Shown: piece by piece, positions 55,850 through 64,000 of the stretch
How positions within the stretch are numbered: the stretch's first letter is position 1
Layout of the letters: every line of letters starts with the position of its first letter
Notes under the pieces: generated by a model
What the model saw: the letters and a program-made list of their open reading frames with translations, nothing else
Told to the model about the DNA's origin: nothing
Database searches by the model: none
Source of the DNA: Sphingomonas rhizophila
Lineage (GTDB): Bacteria > Pseudomonadota > Alphaproteobacteria > Sphingomonadales > Sphingomonadaceae
Direction of reading: 5' to 3'
NCBI RefSeq assembly: GCF_014396585.1
Contig: NZ_CP060717.1
Coordinates: forward strand, 124,001-188,000
DNA: 64,000 nt
Program-made: the position numbers and the translations under genes

Positions 55850-56224
55850 GTGTTTGGGAGAGCCAGCTTGCAGGACTTCGTGCTTATCTCAGTGCCGTGG
55901 ATGCTCAATCAACAAGTGACAACACATGACGAGCGTGGAAACATCGTGCCGGAGGATGGTGAGTATCAGCGACATGGGGCGGACGTTGTGTTTGTCTTTG
56001 CCGAGTTCCTGAAGGCCAAGGGCTTGCTGAACCCTACAGTGGATGTGAGCCGTCGCCCCGACCTTGAACTTCGGTTCTCGGAGCTTACGCCCATAGGGCA
56101 GCAGTTCGCTCGGTTCGCCTTGGACAAATGGATGCGCTCGATAGGCCGAGCGGGGCTGAACAAGCCTGTCAATGACCAAGGGTTGGAGCGCCTTTGGGCG
56201 AAGTTCACGCCAAAGACGGCCTGA
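55850..56224 (+). CDS. Hypothetical protein, about 124 aa
   Basis: The frame is open from 55718, but the part before 55833 is translated repeat, so the gene must start later: GTG 55850, or TTG 55868 with GGGAGAG upstream. The product (LQDFVLISVPWMLNQQVTTHDERGNIVPEDGEYQRHGADVVFVFAEFLKAKGLL...) ends with QFARFALDKWMRSIGRAGLNKP and is soluble. No family recognised. Confidence 0.55.
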   Translation: MFGRASLQDFVLISVPWMLNQQVTTHDERGNIVPEDGEYQRHGADVVFVFAEFLKAKGLLNPTVDVSRRPDLELRFSELTPIGQQFARFALDKWMRSIGRAGLNKPVNDQGLERLWAKFTPKTA

Positions 56225-56226
56225 TC

Positions 56227-56262
56227 CCTAATGACCGGAATGGGTCGAAAGCGGACGCTAGC
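56227..56262. repeat. Palindromic interspersed repeat, short form (copy 10)
   Basis: CCTAATGACCGGAATGGGTC then GAAAGCGGACGCTAGC. Located three bases after one stop codon and 15 before the convergent stop at 56278. Confidence 0.8.
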
Positions 56263-56277
56263 AAAAATGCGTAGACG

Positions 56278-56751
56278 TTAGGGCGCATCCCCGATGCGAT
56301 CCGGGTGAACTCTCCAGAACTCGAACGATTCTCGGGCTTTCTCGCCCATCGCTGCACACTGGCCCTCCCGCTTAATCTCGGGAGTGGCATGGTTTCCAAG
56401 CACCGCATCGAAGACGCCGGGCTTATCCGTGTCGATGGAGATCAAGAGCATTTTGGTTTTGTCGGACGGTGCTCCAGCCAACGCAAAGCTGCTTTCCTTT
56501 TTCATCAAGCGCGAGAGAGAACCGCCCTGCAATAAGTCCGACGGGTCGATCACATCGAAGGGAGTGCCAGAAGTAGATTCCAGCCAGTTCGGAATGAGAA
56601 CAGCCAAATAGTCGAATTTCTTGCCGTGCTGGGCCGAACCTTCGACCGGGAAAATGCAGTTGTACGCCACTACATTTGCTGGGGCCGCTGGAGCAACGCT
56701 TGGAACGGCAAAGCACGACGCTACCAGTAGCACTTTGAAAATTTCGCTCAC
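56278..56751 (-). CDS. Secreted hypothetical protein, 157 aa
   Basis: MSEIFKVLLVASCFAVPSVAPAAPA is a clear Sec signal peptide. The mature part (NVVAYNCIFPVEGSAQHGKKFDYLAVLIPNWL, then FALAGAPSDKTKMLLISIDTDKPGVFDAVLGNHA) looks like a small beta-rich periplasmic protein with two cysteines. No domain recognised. It is convergent with the previous gene across repeat copy 10. Confidence 0.65.
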   Translation of the reverse strand: MSEIFKVLLVASCFAVPSVAPAAPANVVAYNCIFPVEGSAQHGKKFDYLAVLIPNWLESTSGTPFDVIDPSDLLQGGSLSRLMKKESSFALAGAPSDKTKMLLISIDTDKPGVFDAVLGNHATPEIKREGQCAAMGEKARESFEFWRVHPDRIGDAP

Positions 56752-56836
56752 GCTCTACTCCACAAAATGGGGTCCAAGGGGACTGGCCTAAGTTCGAATA
56801 GCTTCTCTAAAAAGATTCCTAAGCAATACAGCGCCG

Positions 56837-56898
56837 CCTAATGTCCGCAATGGGTCGAAGCCGGACGCGACAAGTTTGGGTGGAAAGCTGACATTAGC
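56837..56898. repeat. Palindromic interspersed repeat, long form (copy 11)
   Basis: CCTAATGTCCGCAATGGGTC, GAAGCCGGACGCGACAAGTT, TGGGTGGAAAGCTGACATTAGC. A near-complete 62-bp long copy with both terminal repeats. Confidence 0.9.
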
Positions 56899-56915
56899 CG
56901 TGGCACGGTCGCGGC

Positions 56916-57104
56916 ATGAGGAGTGAGCGCGGGATACCCTTGGGCAAGGCCCACTCATCAAAAAATGCGGCAGAGTTTGTCCGCCTTGGCTGGACGCTCG
57001 CGCATGAGTTTCGTGCCGAAGGCGACGAGGAGCCATACGAGTATCTGTTCGAATGGCGGCGCGACACGCCCGTAATCTATCCAAACACCAATTCTATCGA
57101 TTGA
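56916..57104 (+). CDS. Small hypothetical protein, 62 aa
   Basis: MRSERGIPLGKAHSSKNAAEFVRLGWTLAHEFRAEGDEEPYEYLFEWRRDTPVIYPNT: a compact soluble protein with a helix and a strand pair. No family recognised. It is boxed between long repeat copies 11 and 12, ending 7 bases before copy 12. Confidence 0.5.
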   Translation: MRSERGIPLGKAHSSKNAAEFVRLGWTLAHEFRAEGDEEPYEYLFEWRRDTPVIYPNTNSID

Positions 57105-57110
57105 AGCTCA

Positions 57111-57172
57111 GCTAATGTCCGCAATGGGTCGAACCTGGACGCGGCAAGTTTGGGCGGAAAGCGGTCGTTAGC
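57111..57172. repeat. Palindromic interspersed repeat, long form (copy 12)
   Basis: GCTAATGTCCGCAATGGGTC, GAACCTGGACGCGGCAAGTT, TGGGCGGAAAGCGGTCGTTAGC. Its right end provides the TAA of the minus-strand gene ending at 57168. Confidence 0.9.
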
Positions 57173-57485
57173 CGATGGATAGTTCGCCACCGGCCTCGCG
57201 ATGCAGAAACTCGGCGGCCTTGCGAGCCAAGTCAGGGTTCTCGGAGACGATAGCGAGAACGAGTGGCTCGCTCGCTGCCACCTGATCAACGTCTAAGCGA
57301 TCGGTTTCGTTGTCTTGAATAGATTGAGCGGAGCGGAGCGTCACGGTCAACTCCGTCCAATCCGTCGCTTCCGGTTGGCTGCTGTTCCCATCGCTATCGA
57401 AGTTGCAACCTGAACCCCACAGATGTTCGGCTACCCTGTAGTAGGCTGGGCGAGGACCGGGGGAGGTTAATAGAAAGCGAGCCAT
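57168..57485 (-). CDS. Hypothetical protein, 105 aa
   Basis: MARFLLTSPGPRPAYYRVAEHLWGSGCNFDSDGNSSQPEATDWTELTVTLRSAQSIQDNETDRLDVDQ... followed by a helix DLARKAAEFLHREAGGELSIG. Soluble, acidic, no domain recognised. Stop codon contributed by repeat copy 12, start just after copy 13. Confidence 0.55.
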   Translation of the reverse strand: MARFLLTSPGPRPAYYRVAEHLWGSGCNFDSDGNSSQPEATDWTELTVTLRSAQSIQDNETDRLDVDQVAASEPLVLAIVSENPDLARKAAEFLHREAGGELSIG

Positions 57486-57505
57486 TTCCGGCTTCTAAGG
57501 GGTCC

Positions 57506-57567
57506 GCTAATGTCCGCAATGGGTCGTTATCGGACGCGGTGGGAATGGGTGGAAAGCGGTCATTAGC
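57506..57567. repeat. Palindromic interspersed repeat, long form (copy 13)
   Basis: GCTAATGTCCGCAATGGGTC, GTTATCGGACGCGGTGGGAA, TGGGTGGAAAGCGGTCATTAGC. The junction with the following TAGC gives the stop of the minus-strand gene ending at 57563. Confidence 0.9.
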
Positions 57568-57820
57568 TAGCTACCGTCCAAACTTCCCAATGCACGTCAG
57601 GACGGCCCTTTGCATGCACGAAAGCTTCCGCTCTAGCGGCAGCTTCATCGGCTGACAGATTTTCGCCAGAAACGTCGAGCAGCAAGTCCAGAGCGGCAAC
57701 GAAGCCGTTAGCGACAACGACGAACCCATCAAGGCCAAGTATCTGCACGCCAGCATTCGCGCACTTGCGTATGCAAGCGATAGCATCTGCCGTGTCCAGT
57801 CTTGGCGGTGAGCCACTCAT
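57563..57820 (-). CDS. Small hypothetical protein, 85 aa
   Basis: MSGSPPRLDTADAIACIRKCANAGVQILGLDGFVVVANGFVAALDLLLDVSGENLSADEAAARAEAFVHAKGRPDVHWEVWTVAS. A helix-strand-helix arrangement with a terminal tryptophan-rich strand; it is soluble and resembles small immunity-type proteins in size only. No domain recognised. It lies between repeat copies 13 and 14. Confidence 0.55.
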   Translation of the reverse strand: MSGSPPRLDTADAIACIRKCANAGVQILGLDGFVVVANGFVAALDLLLDVSGENLSADEAAARAEAFVHAKGRPDVHWEVWTVAS

Positions 57821-57841
57821 GCCTGCACGTTAACGCAAGAT

Positions 57842-57872
57842 CTAATGACCGCAATGGGTCGAAATCGGACGG
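57842..57872. repeat. Palindromic interspersed repeat, truncated (copy 14)
   Basis: CTAATGACCGCAATGGGTCG then AAATCGGAC; the right terminal repeat is missing and the tRNA-like sequence begins exactly where it should be. Confidence 0.75.
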
Positions 57873-57945
57873 ACCCATGAGCGGGACTCGAACCCGCCAA
57901 ACACATCAGTTTGCCGATGTGCCCACGCCGACCGCGTCAGGGCCC
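57871..57945 (-). other. tRNA-like remnant
   Basis: On the minus strand this 75-base stretch has a perfect T-arm (GCGGG-TTCGAGT-CCCGC), a stem CACATC/GATGTG at the anticodon-arm place and an ACGC/GCGT D-stem, and weak acceptor pairing. The anticodon loop is 8 bases and has no U33, so it is unlikely to be a working tRNA. It is probably a decayed or structurally odd tRNA. Confidence 0.4.
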
Positions 57946-57967
57946 GCTGGAGTCAGTATTGATGTCA

Positions 57968-58003
57968 CTTAGCGTCCGCAATGGGTCGAAAGCGGACGCC
58001 TGA
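57968..58003. repeat. Palindromic interspersed repeat, short form (copy 15)
   Basis: CTTAGCGTCCGCAATGGGTC then GAAAGCGGACGCCTGAG. With copy 14 it brackets the tRNA-like remnant. Confidence 0.8.
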
Positions 58004-58136
58004 GATTGGACGCAAGATGGGCCGCTTCGCCTTGATGGCTTGGCGATAAGCAAAAAAGCGTAGCCCTTGAATTGGCTAGCCTTTGATCGCGACCAACCGT
58101 CCACTGCGAAAGATTCCACGTCGCGTATTAAGATAT

Positions 58137-58150
58137 TCACACGCGTGTGA
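58137..58150. promoter_or_regulatory. Palindromic operator upstream of the TonB receptor operon
   Basis: TCACACGCGTGTGA is a perfect 14-bp palindrome (flanking TTCA...GTGAA extends partial symmetry), about 85 bases before the receptor start. It is probably the binding site of a substrate-responsive regulator encoded elsewhere. Confidence 0.55.
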
Positions 58151-58232
58151 GTGAATGTTGACAATGCGCGATTTGTCGCGCAGCTTTCGATCAGGAAGCC
58201 GACGTACGATCGGTCCGAAGGGGAGATGCTCG

Positions 58233-60535
58233 ATGAAAGCACAGTTGCTCGCGACTGCGTGTGCGATGGCCATAGCTTGGGGGCGCCGGCTTCAGCACAA
58301 ACTACCGACTCAACGGAAATGCAAACCGCTGACTCCGCCTCCGAGGCACAGGAAGTCGTGGTCACTGCGACTCGCCGCGAGGAGCGGATCCAGGACGTTC
58401 CGATCAGCATCACGGCGTTCCAGCAGGAAGAGCTCACCGAAAAGGGCATCGTCGGTTACGAAGGCATCGCCCGTGAGACGCCTGGCGTAGTGCTCAACCG
58501 GCCAACGCAGAACTTCAACAACTTCACCTCACGCGGCATCGCGACCAATGGCTACAACGCCAATTTGCAGAGCTCGGTGGCCGTCTACATCGACGAATTG
58601 CCGGTCTCGACGATCGGCAATACCACGGTCGTCGACCCCAATTTGTTCGATGTGGAGCGGGTGGAGTTCCTTCGCGGGCCGCAGGGAACCTTGTTTGGGT
58701 CGGGCTCGCTCTCCGGCGCACTTCGTATCCTGACCAAGAGTCCGAATCTCAGCAGCTTCGACTGGTCGGGGCTGGTCGACTTTGGGATTACCGGCTCCGA
58801 CAGCATCCGCCAGCGCTACAACCTGATGCTCAACACGCCGATCGTCACCGACAAGTTCGGCATCCGCGCGGTTGGTTTCTACCGTAACGAAGACGGATAC
58901 CTCGAGAACGTCGGGACGGGTGAAGAGAATTCCAACACGCTGGTCGACTGGGGCGGGCGCGCTATTGCGCTGTGGCGGCCGACCGAAAGGCTGTCGATCC
59001 GGGTGCTTGGTTCGTTCGAGGACAGCGATCCGAAGGATTCGTCGCTTACCAGCCCATCGCTGGGACGCGAAAAGCGCGTTTCGGATCAGCCCGACCGCTT
59101 CACGGGCAAGCAGACGATCCTCAACGGCACGATCGAATATGAGTTCGATTTCGCCAAGCTGACGAGTTCGTCGACTTATTCCGATTTCGACCAGCGTTTC
59201 TATGTCGACTTGGCCGGCACCTTCCCGGCGCAGGCCATCTATCCGGGCGCGCCGATCGCGTTCGGCCTCGACGCCGACGCCTATGACAAGGTGTTCGTGC
59301 AGGAAACGCGCCTGGTGTCGTCGCTGGATGGTCCGTTCCAATTCACGGTCGGCGGCTTCTATCTTCGCCGCCGGCGCGACGTCGACTATTTCTACCGGTC
59401 GAGCCCGGAGTTCCTGGAGGAGCGCGGGCTGACCGGCCTTCCCGACCAGTATTACCAGAAGCAATACACGCACCAGATCAGCACAGAACTCGCTGGCTTT
59501 GGTGAGCTGACCTATCGGTTCTCCGACAAGTTCTGGCTGACCGGCGGCATGCGCTACGGCGAGACCACGGCGCAAGGTTTCACCGAAGAGGGCGGTTATC
59601 TCGCGACCGCGTTCGGCTTCAATTATTACACCTTCGCGCTGCTTAACATCCCGGTGAACTTCACCACTTTCACGCCCTACGAAGCGTCGGAGGGACGCAA
59701 GGCCAAGGGATCGAAGCCGTCGTGGAAATTGAGCGCGACCTATAAGCCGAGCCCGGACCTCACCACCTACGCGACCTTCGCGACCGGTTTCCGGGCGCCG
59801 ATCGTCAATGCATTCGCCGGGCGGCCGAGCCTGGTCGACGACACCGATATCATCATCCCGGACGGTGCCTCATCGGATAGTCTGAAAAGCTACGAGATCG
59901 GCGCCAAGGGCCGGTGGCTCAATGGCCGGCTGACCGCCAACGTTGCCGCCTATTGGATCGACTGGAGCAACATCCAGGCGCAGGCCAACCGCGTGTCGGA
60001 CTCGGTGCAGTTCGCAACAAACATCGGCGCTGCCCGCAGCCGCGGCATCGAGTTGGAGCTTGGTTATGCTCCTGTGAAAGACGTCTTCATCGGTGCGAAT
60101 GGATCCTACAACGATTCCAAGATTACCAAGCTGAGCGAGGAAGAAGCGGCCATCTCCGGTGCGGTCCTTGGGCACCGCCTGTCGGCACCGCGATTCCAGG
60201 GATCGCTGTACTCGTCGTACGGCTTCGACCTTAGCAGTACGGTCAAGGGTACGCTGGCCGCCAACGTCCAGTATGTCGGGCCGTACAACAGCAGTTTCCC
60301 AAATACGCCGGGCAATCCGACCCTGCCGCTGTCGACTTTCGGGCGGACCGATGGCTATGTGAACACCAACCTCAGCCTCGGCATCAAGCATCGGGACCTG
60401 ACTGCGCAGCTATATGTAGAGAACGTCTTTGACGATCATTCGATCGTCTACATCCATCCAGAAGCCTTCCTGGTAAGTCGCTTCGGGACGTTGCGGCCGC
60501 GCACGGTCGGGCTCCGCATCGGTTACGGTATCTAA
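58233..60535 (+). CDS. TonB-dependent receptor (frameshifted near its 5' end in this sequence)
   Basis: ATG 58233 begins a signal peptide MKAQLLATACAMAIA, then the frame breaks at the GGGGG run 58279-58283; one more G continues as GAPASAQTTDSTEMQ into EAQEVVVTATRREERIQDVPISITAFQQEEL (plug domain with TonB-box-like EVVVTA). The 22-strand barrel follows (RVEFLRGPQGTLFGSGSLSGALRI, later YATFATGFRAPIVNAF) and ends LRPRTVGLRIGYGI. It imports a large or scarce substrate across the outer membrane. It heads the MFS-esterase-CoA ligase operon. Confidence 0.92.
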
Positions 60536-60572
60536 CCGAAGCGGGTGACCGCTAGTGAAAGGGGTCGGTGAC

Positions 60573-61859
60573 ATGGATCGTGGAGAGCGAACGACGACGG
60601 GCCAGCGCCGTGGATTCGTGCTGGCGACCCTGACCTTCGTCTACGTCCTCAACTTCCTGGATCGGCAGCTGATTGGTATCCTTGCCAAGCCGATCCAGGA
60701 TTCTCTCGGTGTATCCGACGGCCAGCTTGGCCTGATCGGCGGTCTATATTTCGCGATGTTCTATTGCTTCATCGCGATTCCGGTCGGCTGGTTCGCAGAC
60801 CGGAGCAACCGCGTCCGAGTCTTGGCACTGGCATGTGGCATTTGGAGCGCCGCAACCGCTGCCTGCGGAATGGCCGCTAACTACACGCAGTTGGTGGTTG
60901 CCCGCATGGCCGTAGGCTTTGGCGAGGCGGGCGGCGTTCCGCCCTCCTACGCGATCATCACCGACACCTACCCGCCCGGAAAACGAGCCGCTGCGCTCGG
61001 CATCTTCAATCTCGGCCCGGCGATCGGTGCCGCCGCCGGGGTCGCGTTCGGTGCGGCGATTGCGGTGCGGTTCGACTGGCGAACGCCGTTCATTGTCATC
61101 GGCCTGATTGGGGTGGCGATGGCGATCCTCGTCTGGCTATTCGTCAAGGAACCCGAGCGCGGCGCGATGGATGGTGGCCAACCAAGAACGACGGAAGCTG
61201 CGCCGTTCTGGCAGACGCTTCGGATGTTTCTTTCCAATCCGACGCTGATGCTCGCGGCGCTGGGCAGCGGCGCGACCCAGTTCGTGACCTATGGCCTCGG
61301 CAACTTCGCGGTGCTCTTCCTTATGCGGGAAAAGGGCATGACGCTGGAGCAAGTCGCGGTCTGGTATGCGCTGGTCCTGCTGGTCGGGATGGGCGGCGGC
61401 ATGATCGTATCCGGCCGGATCATCGACCGCATGCGCCGGGCGAGCAAGGCCGGCTATGCCACCGCGCCAGCGCTGTCGCTGGCGATCGCAATGCCCTTCT
61501 ATCTGGGCTTCGTATGGGCACCGGGCTGGCCGCTCGCGCTGATACTGCTGACCGTCGTGATGACCTTTAACTATTTCTACCTGTCGGCGTCGGTCGCCTT
61601 GGTGCAGGAAGAAGTGAAGCCGAACCAGCGGGTGCTGTCCGGCGCTCTTCTGCTGCTGATCATGAACTTCATCGGCCTTGGCCTCGGCCCGACCTGGGTC
61701 GGCCAGGCAAGCGACTGGTTCAAGGCACACGGCCATGTGAGCAGCCTGCAGTCGGCGCTTTGGACGCTGTCTCCGTTCTACATCGTCGCTATCGTCCTGT
61801 TCTGCTGGCTCGCCAGACGGCTTCGGCGGGAAGAGATGGCTTCAAAGGTGTCAGCATGA
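60573..61859 (+). CDS. MFS transporter
   Basis: A 428-residue, 12-helix permease: FVLATLTFVYVLNFLDRQLIGILAKPIQDSLGVSDGQLGLIGGLYFAMFYCF, the loop motif GWFADRSNRVRVLALA, and ARMAVGFGEAGGVPPSYAIITDTYPPGKRAAALGIF. This subgroup (spinster-like/ACS) is frequent beside TonB receptors in sphingomonads and probably carries the same substrate or its hydrolysis product across the inner membrane. ATG 60573 fits the AAGGGG site better than GTG 60555. Its stop overlaps the esterase start (ATGA). Confidence 0.9.
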   Translation: MDRGERTTTGQRRGFVLATLTFVYVLNFLDRQLIGILAKPIQDSLGVSDGQLGLIGGLYFAMFYCFIAIPVGWFADRSNRVRVLALACGIWSAATAACGMAANYTQLVVARMAVGFGEAGGVPPSYAIITDTYPPGKRAAALGIFNLGPAIGAAAGVAFGAAIAVRFDWRTPFIVIGLIGVAMAILVWLFVKEPERGAMDGGQPRTTEAAPFWQTLRMFLSNPTLMLAALGSGATQFVTYGLGNFAVLFLMREKGMTLEQVAVWYALVLLVGMGGGMIVSGRIIDRMRRASKAGYATAPALSLAIAMPFYLGFVWAPGWPLALILLTVVMTFNYFYLSASVALVQEEVKPNQRVLSGALLLLIMNFIGLGLGPTWVGQASDWFKAHGHVSSLQSALWTLSPFYIVAIVLFCWLARRLRREEMASKVSA

Positions 61860-63487
61860 TCAAATCGCTAGTGATCGGTTTTGCGACAGGCCTGAGCCTC
61901 ATGGCGCCGGCGTCCGCCGCCAATCCGACCGTCGACGCTCCGGCCGGAAAGATGATCGGTACCGCCGACAACGGGGTCTCGCTCTATCGCGGCATTCCCT
62001 ATGCCGCGGCGCCGGTCGGTCACTTGCGCTGGAAGCCGCCGGTCGCCTTGCCACGCTGGAATGACGTTCGGTCGGCGACTGCGTTCGGCCCTGCCTGCGT
62101 GCAGCCGGTCTACAAAAAGCCGAACATCTACACCAACCCGCCTGCACGAATGAGCGAGGACTGCCTGACGCTCAATGTCTTCGCGCCCGCGGGCGCCAAA
62201 AAGCTGCCGGTGCTCGTGTGGATCCACGGCGGCGCGCTGGTCACCGGCTATAGCCATGAGCCGATTTACGATGCCGTGCGGATAGCGAAGCAGGGTGGCA
62301 TCGTCGTCGTCTCGATCAATTACCGCCTCGGCATACTTGGGTACCTCGCCCATCCGGAATTGAGCGCGGAGAATGCCGCTGGCATTTCCGGCAACTACGG
62401 GCTGCAGGACCAGATTGCCGCCCTGCAATGGGTGAAGCGCAACATCGGCGCGTTCGGCGGCGACAGCGACAATGTCACGATTGCCGGAGAATCCGCCGGT
62501 GCCCTCAGCGCCATGTACCTGATGGTCTCGCCCGCTGCGCGCGGCTTGTTCCACAAGTCGATCGTTCAAAGCGGCTACATGATCAGCTCGCCCGAGTTGA
62601 AGATCGCAAAGCATGGCATGCCATCGGCCGAGGCGGCCGGATCGACGGCGATGGGCGCGCTCGGCGCCAAAAGCCTGGCCGACCTGCGGGCGATGGACGC
62701 CATCAAACTCACCCAGGACGCGGCGACCAAGGGCTATGGCCCGTGGGGCACGGTGGACGGGCATTTCCTGACCCGTCAGCTGGTCGACACCTGGGACCGC
62801 GGCGAGCAAGCGCGGGTTCCGGTGATGGCCGGATTCAATGCCGGGGAAATTCGCTCCCTTGGCGTCTTGCTTCCGCCGGCACCGGCCGACGCGACCGCCT
62901 ATGAAGCAGCGATCCATGCGAAGTACGACGACCTCGCGACCCCGTTCCTACAGCTTTATCCGTCGTCCTCGATCAAGGAATCGATGCTCGCGACGACCCG
63001 TGACGCGCTCTACGGCTGGACCTCGGCGAGACTTGCGATCGGTCAAACCGCGGTCGGCGACCGGGCCTATCTCTACCTCTTCGATCATGGCTATCCCGCG
63101 GCCGACGACAATGGCCTCCACGCCTTCCACGCGGCCGAGCTTCCCTATGTGTTCGGCACCGCATCATCGACGCCGCCGAACTGGCCCAAGATCCCCGACG
63201 ACCTCGCAAACCGGCGCCTGTCGACCGCGATGATGAGCTATTGGACCAGTTTCGCGAAGACCGGTCGCCCGACCGCCGCCGGCCAGCCGGCCTGGCCGGC
63301 CTATGGCAAAGACGGTCGTTACATGCGCTTCGCCGGTACGCCGCAACCGAACGTAAAACTGTTTCCCGGCATGTTCGCGCTCCACGAAGCCAGCATGTGC
63401 CGCCGCCGCGCGGCAGGCGACCAGCCGTGGAACTGGAACACCGGCATCATCTCGCCGGTCCTGACGAAGGCTGCAGGCTGCCGATGA
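61856..63487 (+). CDS. Secreted type B carboxylesterase
   Basis: A 543-residue alpha/beta-hydrolase: signal peptide MIKSLVIGFATGLSLMAPASAA, GVSLYRGIPYAAAPVGHLRWKPP, MSEDCLTLNVFAPA, WIHGGALVTG (oxyanion hole), the nucleophile in IAGESAGALSAMYL, and the acid and histidine in the C-terminal half (HAFHAAELPYVFG). It hydrolyses carboxylic esters in the periplasm. ATG 61856 overlaps the MFS stop, and its own stop overlaps the next start, so the operon is tightly coupled. Confidence 0.93.
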   Translation: MIKSLVIGFATGLSLMAPASAANPTVDAPAGKMIGTADNGVSLYRGIPYAAAPVGHLRWKPPVALPRWNDVRSATAFGPACVQPVYKKPNIYTNPPARMSEDCLTLNVFAPAGAKKLPVLVWIHGGALVTGYSHEPIYDAVRIAKQGGIVVVSINYRLGILGYLAHPELSAENAAGISGNYGLQDQIAALQWVKRNIGAFGGDSDNVTIAGESAGALSAMYLMVSPAARGLFHKSIVQSGYMISSPELKIAKHGMPSAEAAGSTAMGALGAKSLADLRAMDAIKLTQDAATKGYGPWGTVDGHFLTRQLVDTWDRGEQARVPVMAGFNAGEIRSLGVLLPPAPADATAYEAAIHAKYDDLATPFLQLYPSSSIKESMLATTRDALYGWTSARLAIGQTAVGDRAYLYLFDHGYPAADDNGLHAFHAAELPYVFGTASSTPPNWPKIPDDLANRRLSTAMMSYWTSFAKTGRPTAAGQPAWPAYGKDGRYMRFAGTPQPNVKLFPGMFALHEASMCRRRAAGDQPWNWNTGIISPVLTKAAGCR

Positions 63488-64000
63488 TCGACGGAAGCAT
63501 GCAGGATTATCCGCTGACGCTGGACAAATTCCTTCGTCATGCGGCGAAGTGGCACCCGCACCGGGAAGTCGTCACTGCGGCCGAAGGCGGCACGGTTCGC
63601 ACTGGATACGCCGACCTGCTCGATCGCTCGGCTCGGGTGTCGTCAGTCCTTCGCCATGTAGGCGTCAGCGTCGGCGATCGCGTCGCGACGCTCGCCTGGA
63701 ACACGCATTCACATGTCGAAGCCTGGTTTGCGATCATGGGAATGGGCGCAGTCTGCCATACGCTCAACCCGCGTCTGACCGCGGCGCAACTGGCAGAGAT
63801 GGTCAAGGCCTCTGGGGCCCGCATCATTGTCGTAAGCGCCGACCTCTTGCCGCTCGCCGAGCATGTCGTGTCGCGCGCCAGCAACGTCGTGCGCCTGTTC
63901 GTCGTCGACGGAATTGCGGAAGACAAGGTAAGGGGCGGTGCACCGGTGCGGGGTCTTGAAACAGCTCTGTTGGAGGCCCCGGCTGATCCCGATTGGGGGA
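63484..64000 (+). CDS. AMP-dependent acyl-CoA synthetase, N-terminal part
   Basis: The window ends inside this gene. The 172 visible residues (MIDGSMQDYPLTLDKFLRHAAKWHPHREVVTAAEGGTVRTGYADLLDRS, then VGDRVATLAWNTHSHVEAWFAIMGMGAVCHTLNPRLTAAQLAEMV) match the N-terminal domain of long/medium-chain fatty acyl-CoA ligases. ATG 63484 overlaps the esterase stop (ATGA). It would activate the acid released by the esterase for beta-oxidation or a related pathway. Confidence 0.9.
   Translation, partial: MIDGSMQDYPLTLDKFLRHAAKWHPHREVVTAAEGGTVRTGYADLLDRSARVSSVLRHVGVSVGDRVATLAWNTHSHVEAWFAIMGMGAVCHTLNPRLTAAQLAEMVKASGARIIVVSADLLPLAEHVVSRASNVVRLFVVDGIAEDKVRGGAPVRGLETALLEAPADPDWG

Noticed and set aside
54971-58003. 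Possible CRISPR array from the regular repeats
   Set aside because: Repeats are palindromic, vary in length (35 or 62 bp), and the spacing (hundreds of bases) contains genes; there are no cas genes.

Overview
The window is high-GC DNA from an alphaproteobacterium of the Sphingomonas/Sphingomicrobium type (Sphingomonadales). The evidence is a sciP (DUF1153) cell-cycle regulator, a serine palmitoyltransferase aligned residue-for-residue with the Sphingomonas paucimobilis enzyme as I remember it, a PEP-CTERM protein with the PEPGTWAM tail, TonB-dependent nutrient uptake, and the style of gene overlaps (ATGA/GTGA).

Layout. 1-18.7 kb is mostly core: SIMPL protein end, GlsB-type stress protein, sciP, mnmA, a DUF2383-type bundle protein, an aquaporin, the pdxH-CDF transporter-phzF operon, a DnaJ-like chaperone, yihY, fabI, acyP, purA, a serine hydrolase, serC-serA, an M23 peptidase, an IscA-type protein and xth. 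18.7-31.4 kb is a lipid region: a short-chain dehydrogenase, a YghO-like GNAT protein (candidate bacterial ceramide synthase), a fatty acid desaturase, lptF-lptG, a diacylglycerol/ceramide-kinase-like protein, a Tam41-like nucleotidyltransferase, then an acyl carrier protein, serine palmitoyltransferase and a hybrid histidine kinase in one operon, a DUF5706 (PycTM-like) membrane protein and a CerR-like reductase behind obgE. Together these look like a sphingolipid synthesis locus with its own ACP, head-group enzymes and possibly exporter. 31.4-37.7 kb returns to core genes (obgE, rpmA, rplU, hspQ and others). A tRNA-Ser(CGA) at 37.83 kb is followed by an accessory block to 43.0 kb: repeat array, large serine recombinase, DUF2924, DUF3489, ParB-methyltransferase, two DUF5681 proteins. 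43.3-50.5 kb is a divergent marR-ubiB / emrA-emrB-nodT-MCE efflux locus. 50.8-54.9 kb is the RNA-repair system rtcBA with its sigma-54 activator rtcR and a visible -24/-12 promoter. 55-58 kb holds small orphan genes separated by many copies of a palindromic repeat. 58.2 kb to the end is a TonB receptor-MFS-carboxylesterase-CoA ligase operon.

Two features cut across the window. First, an interspersed palindromic repeat (short form about 35 bp, long form about 62 bp, ends GCTAATGTCCG / CGGACATTAGC or the GCTAGCGTCCG variant) occurs about 15 times, nine of them between 54.97 and 58.0 kb. Second, twelve otherwise well-conserved genes carry a single frameshift, and every one is repaired by adding one base to a G/C run. 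This points to homopolymer undercalling in the sequence rather than gene decay, so these genes are described here as frameshifted coding sequences.
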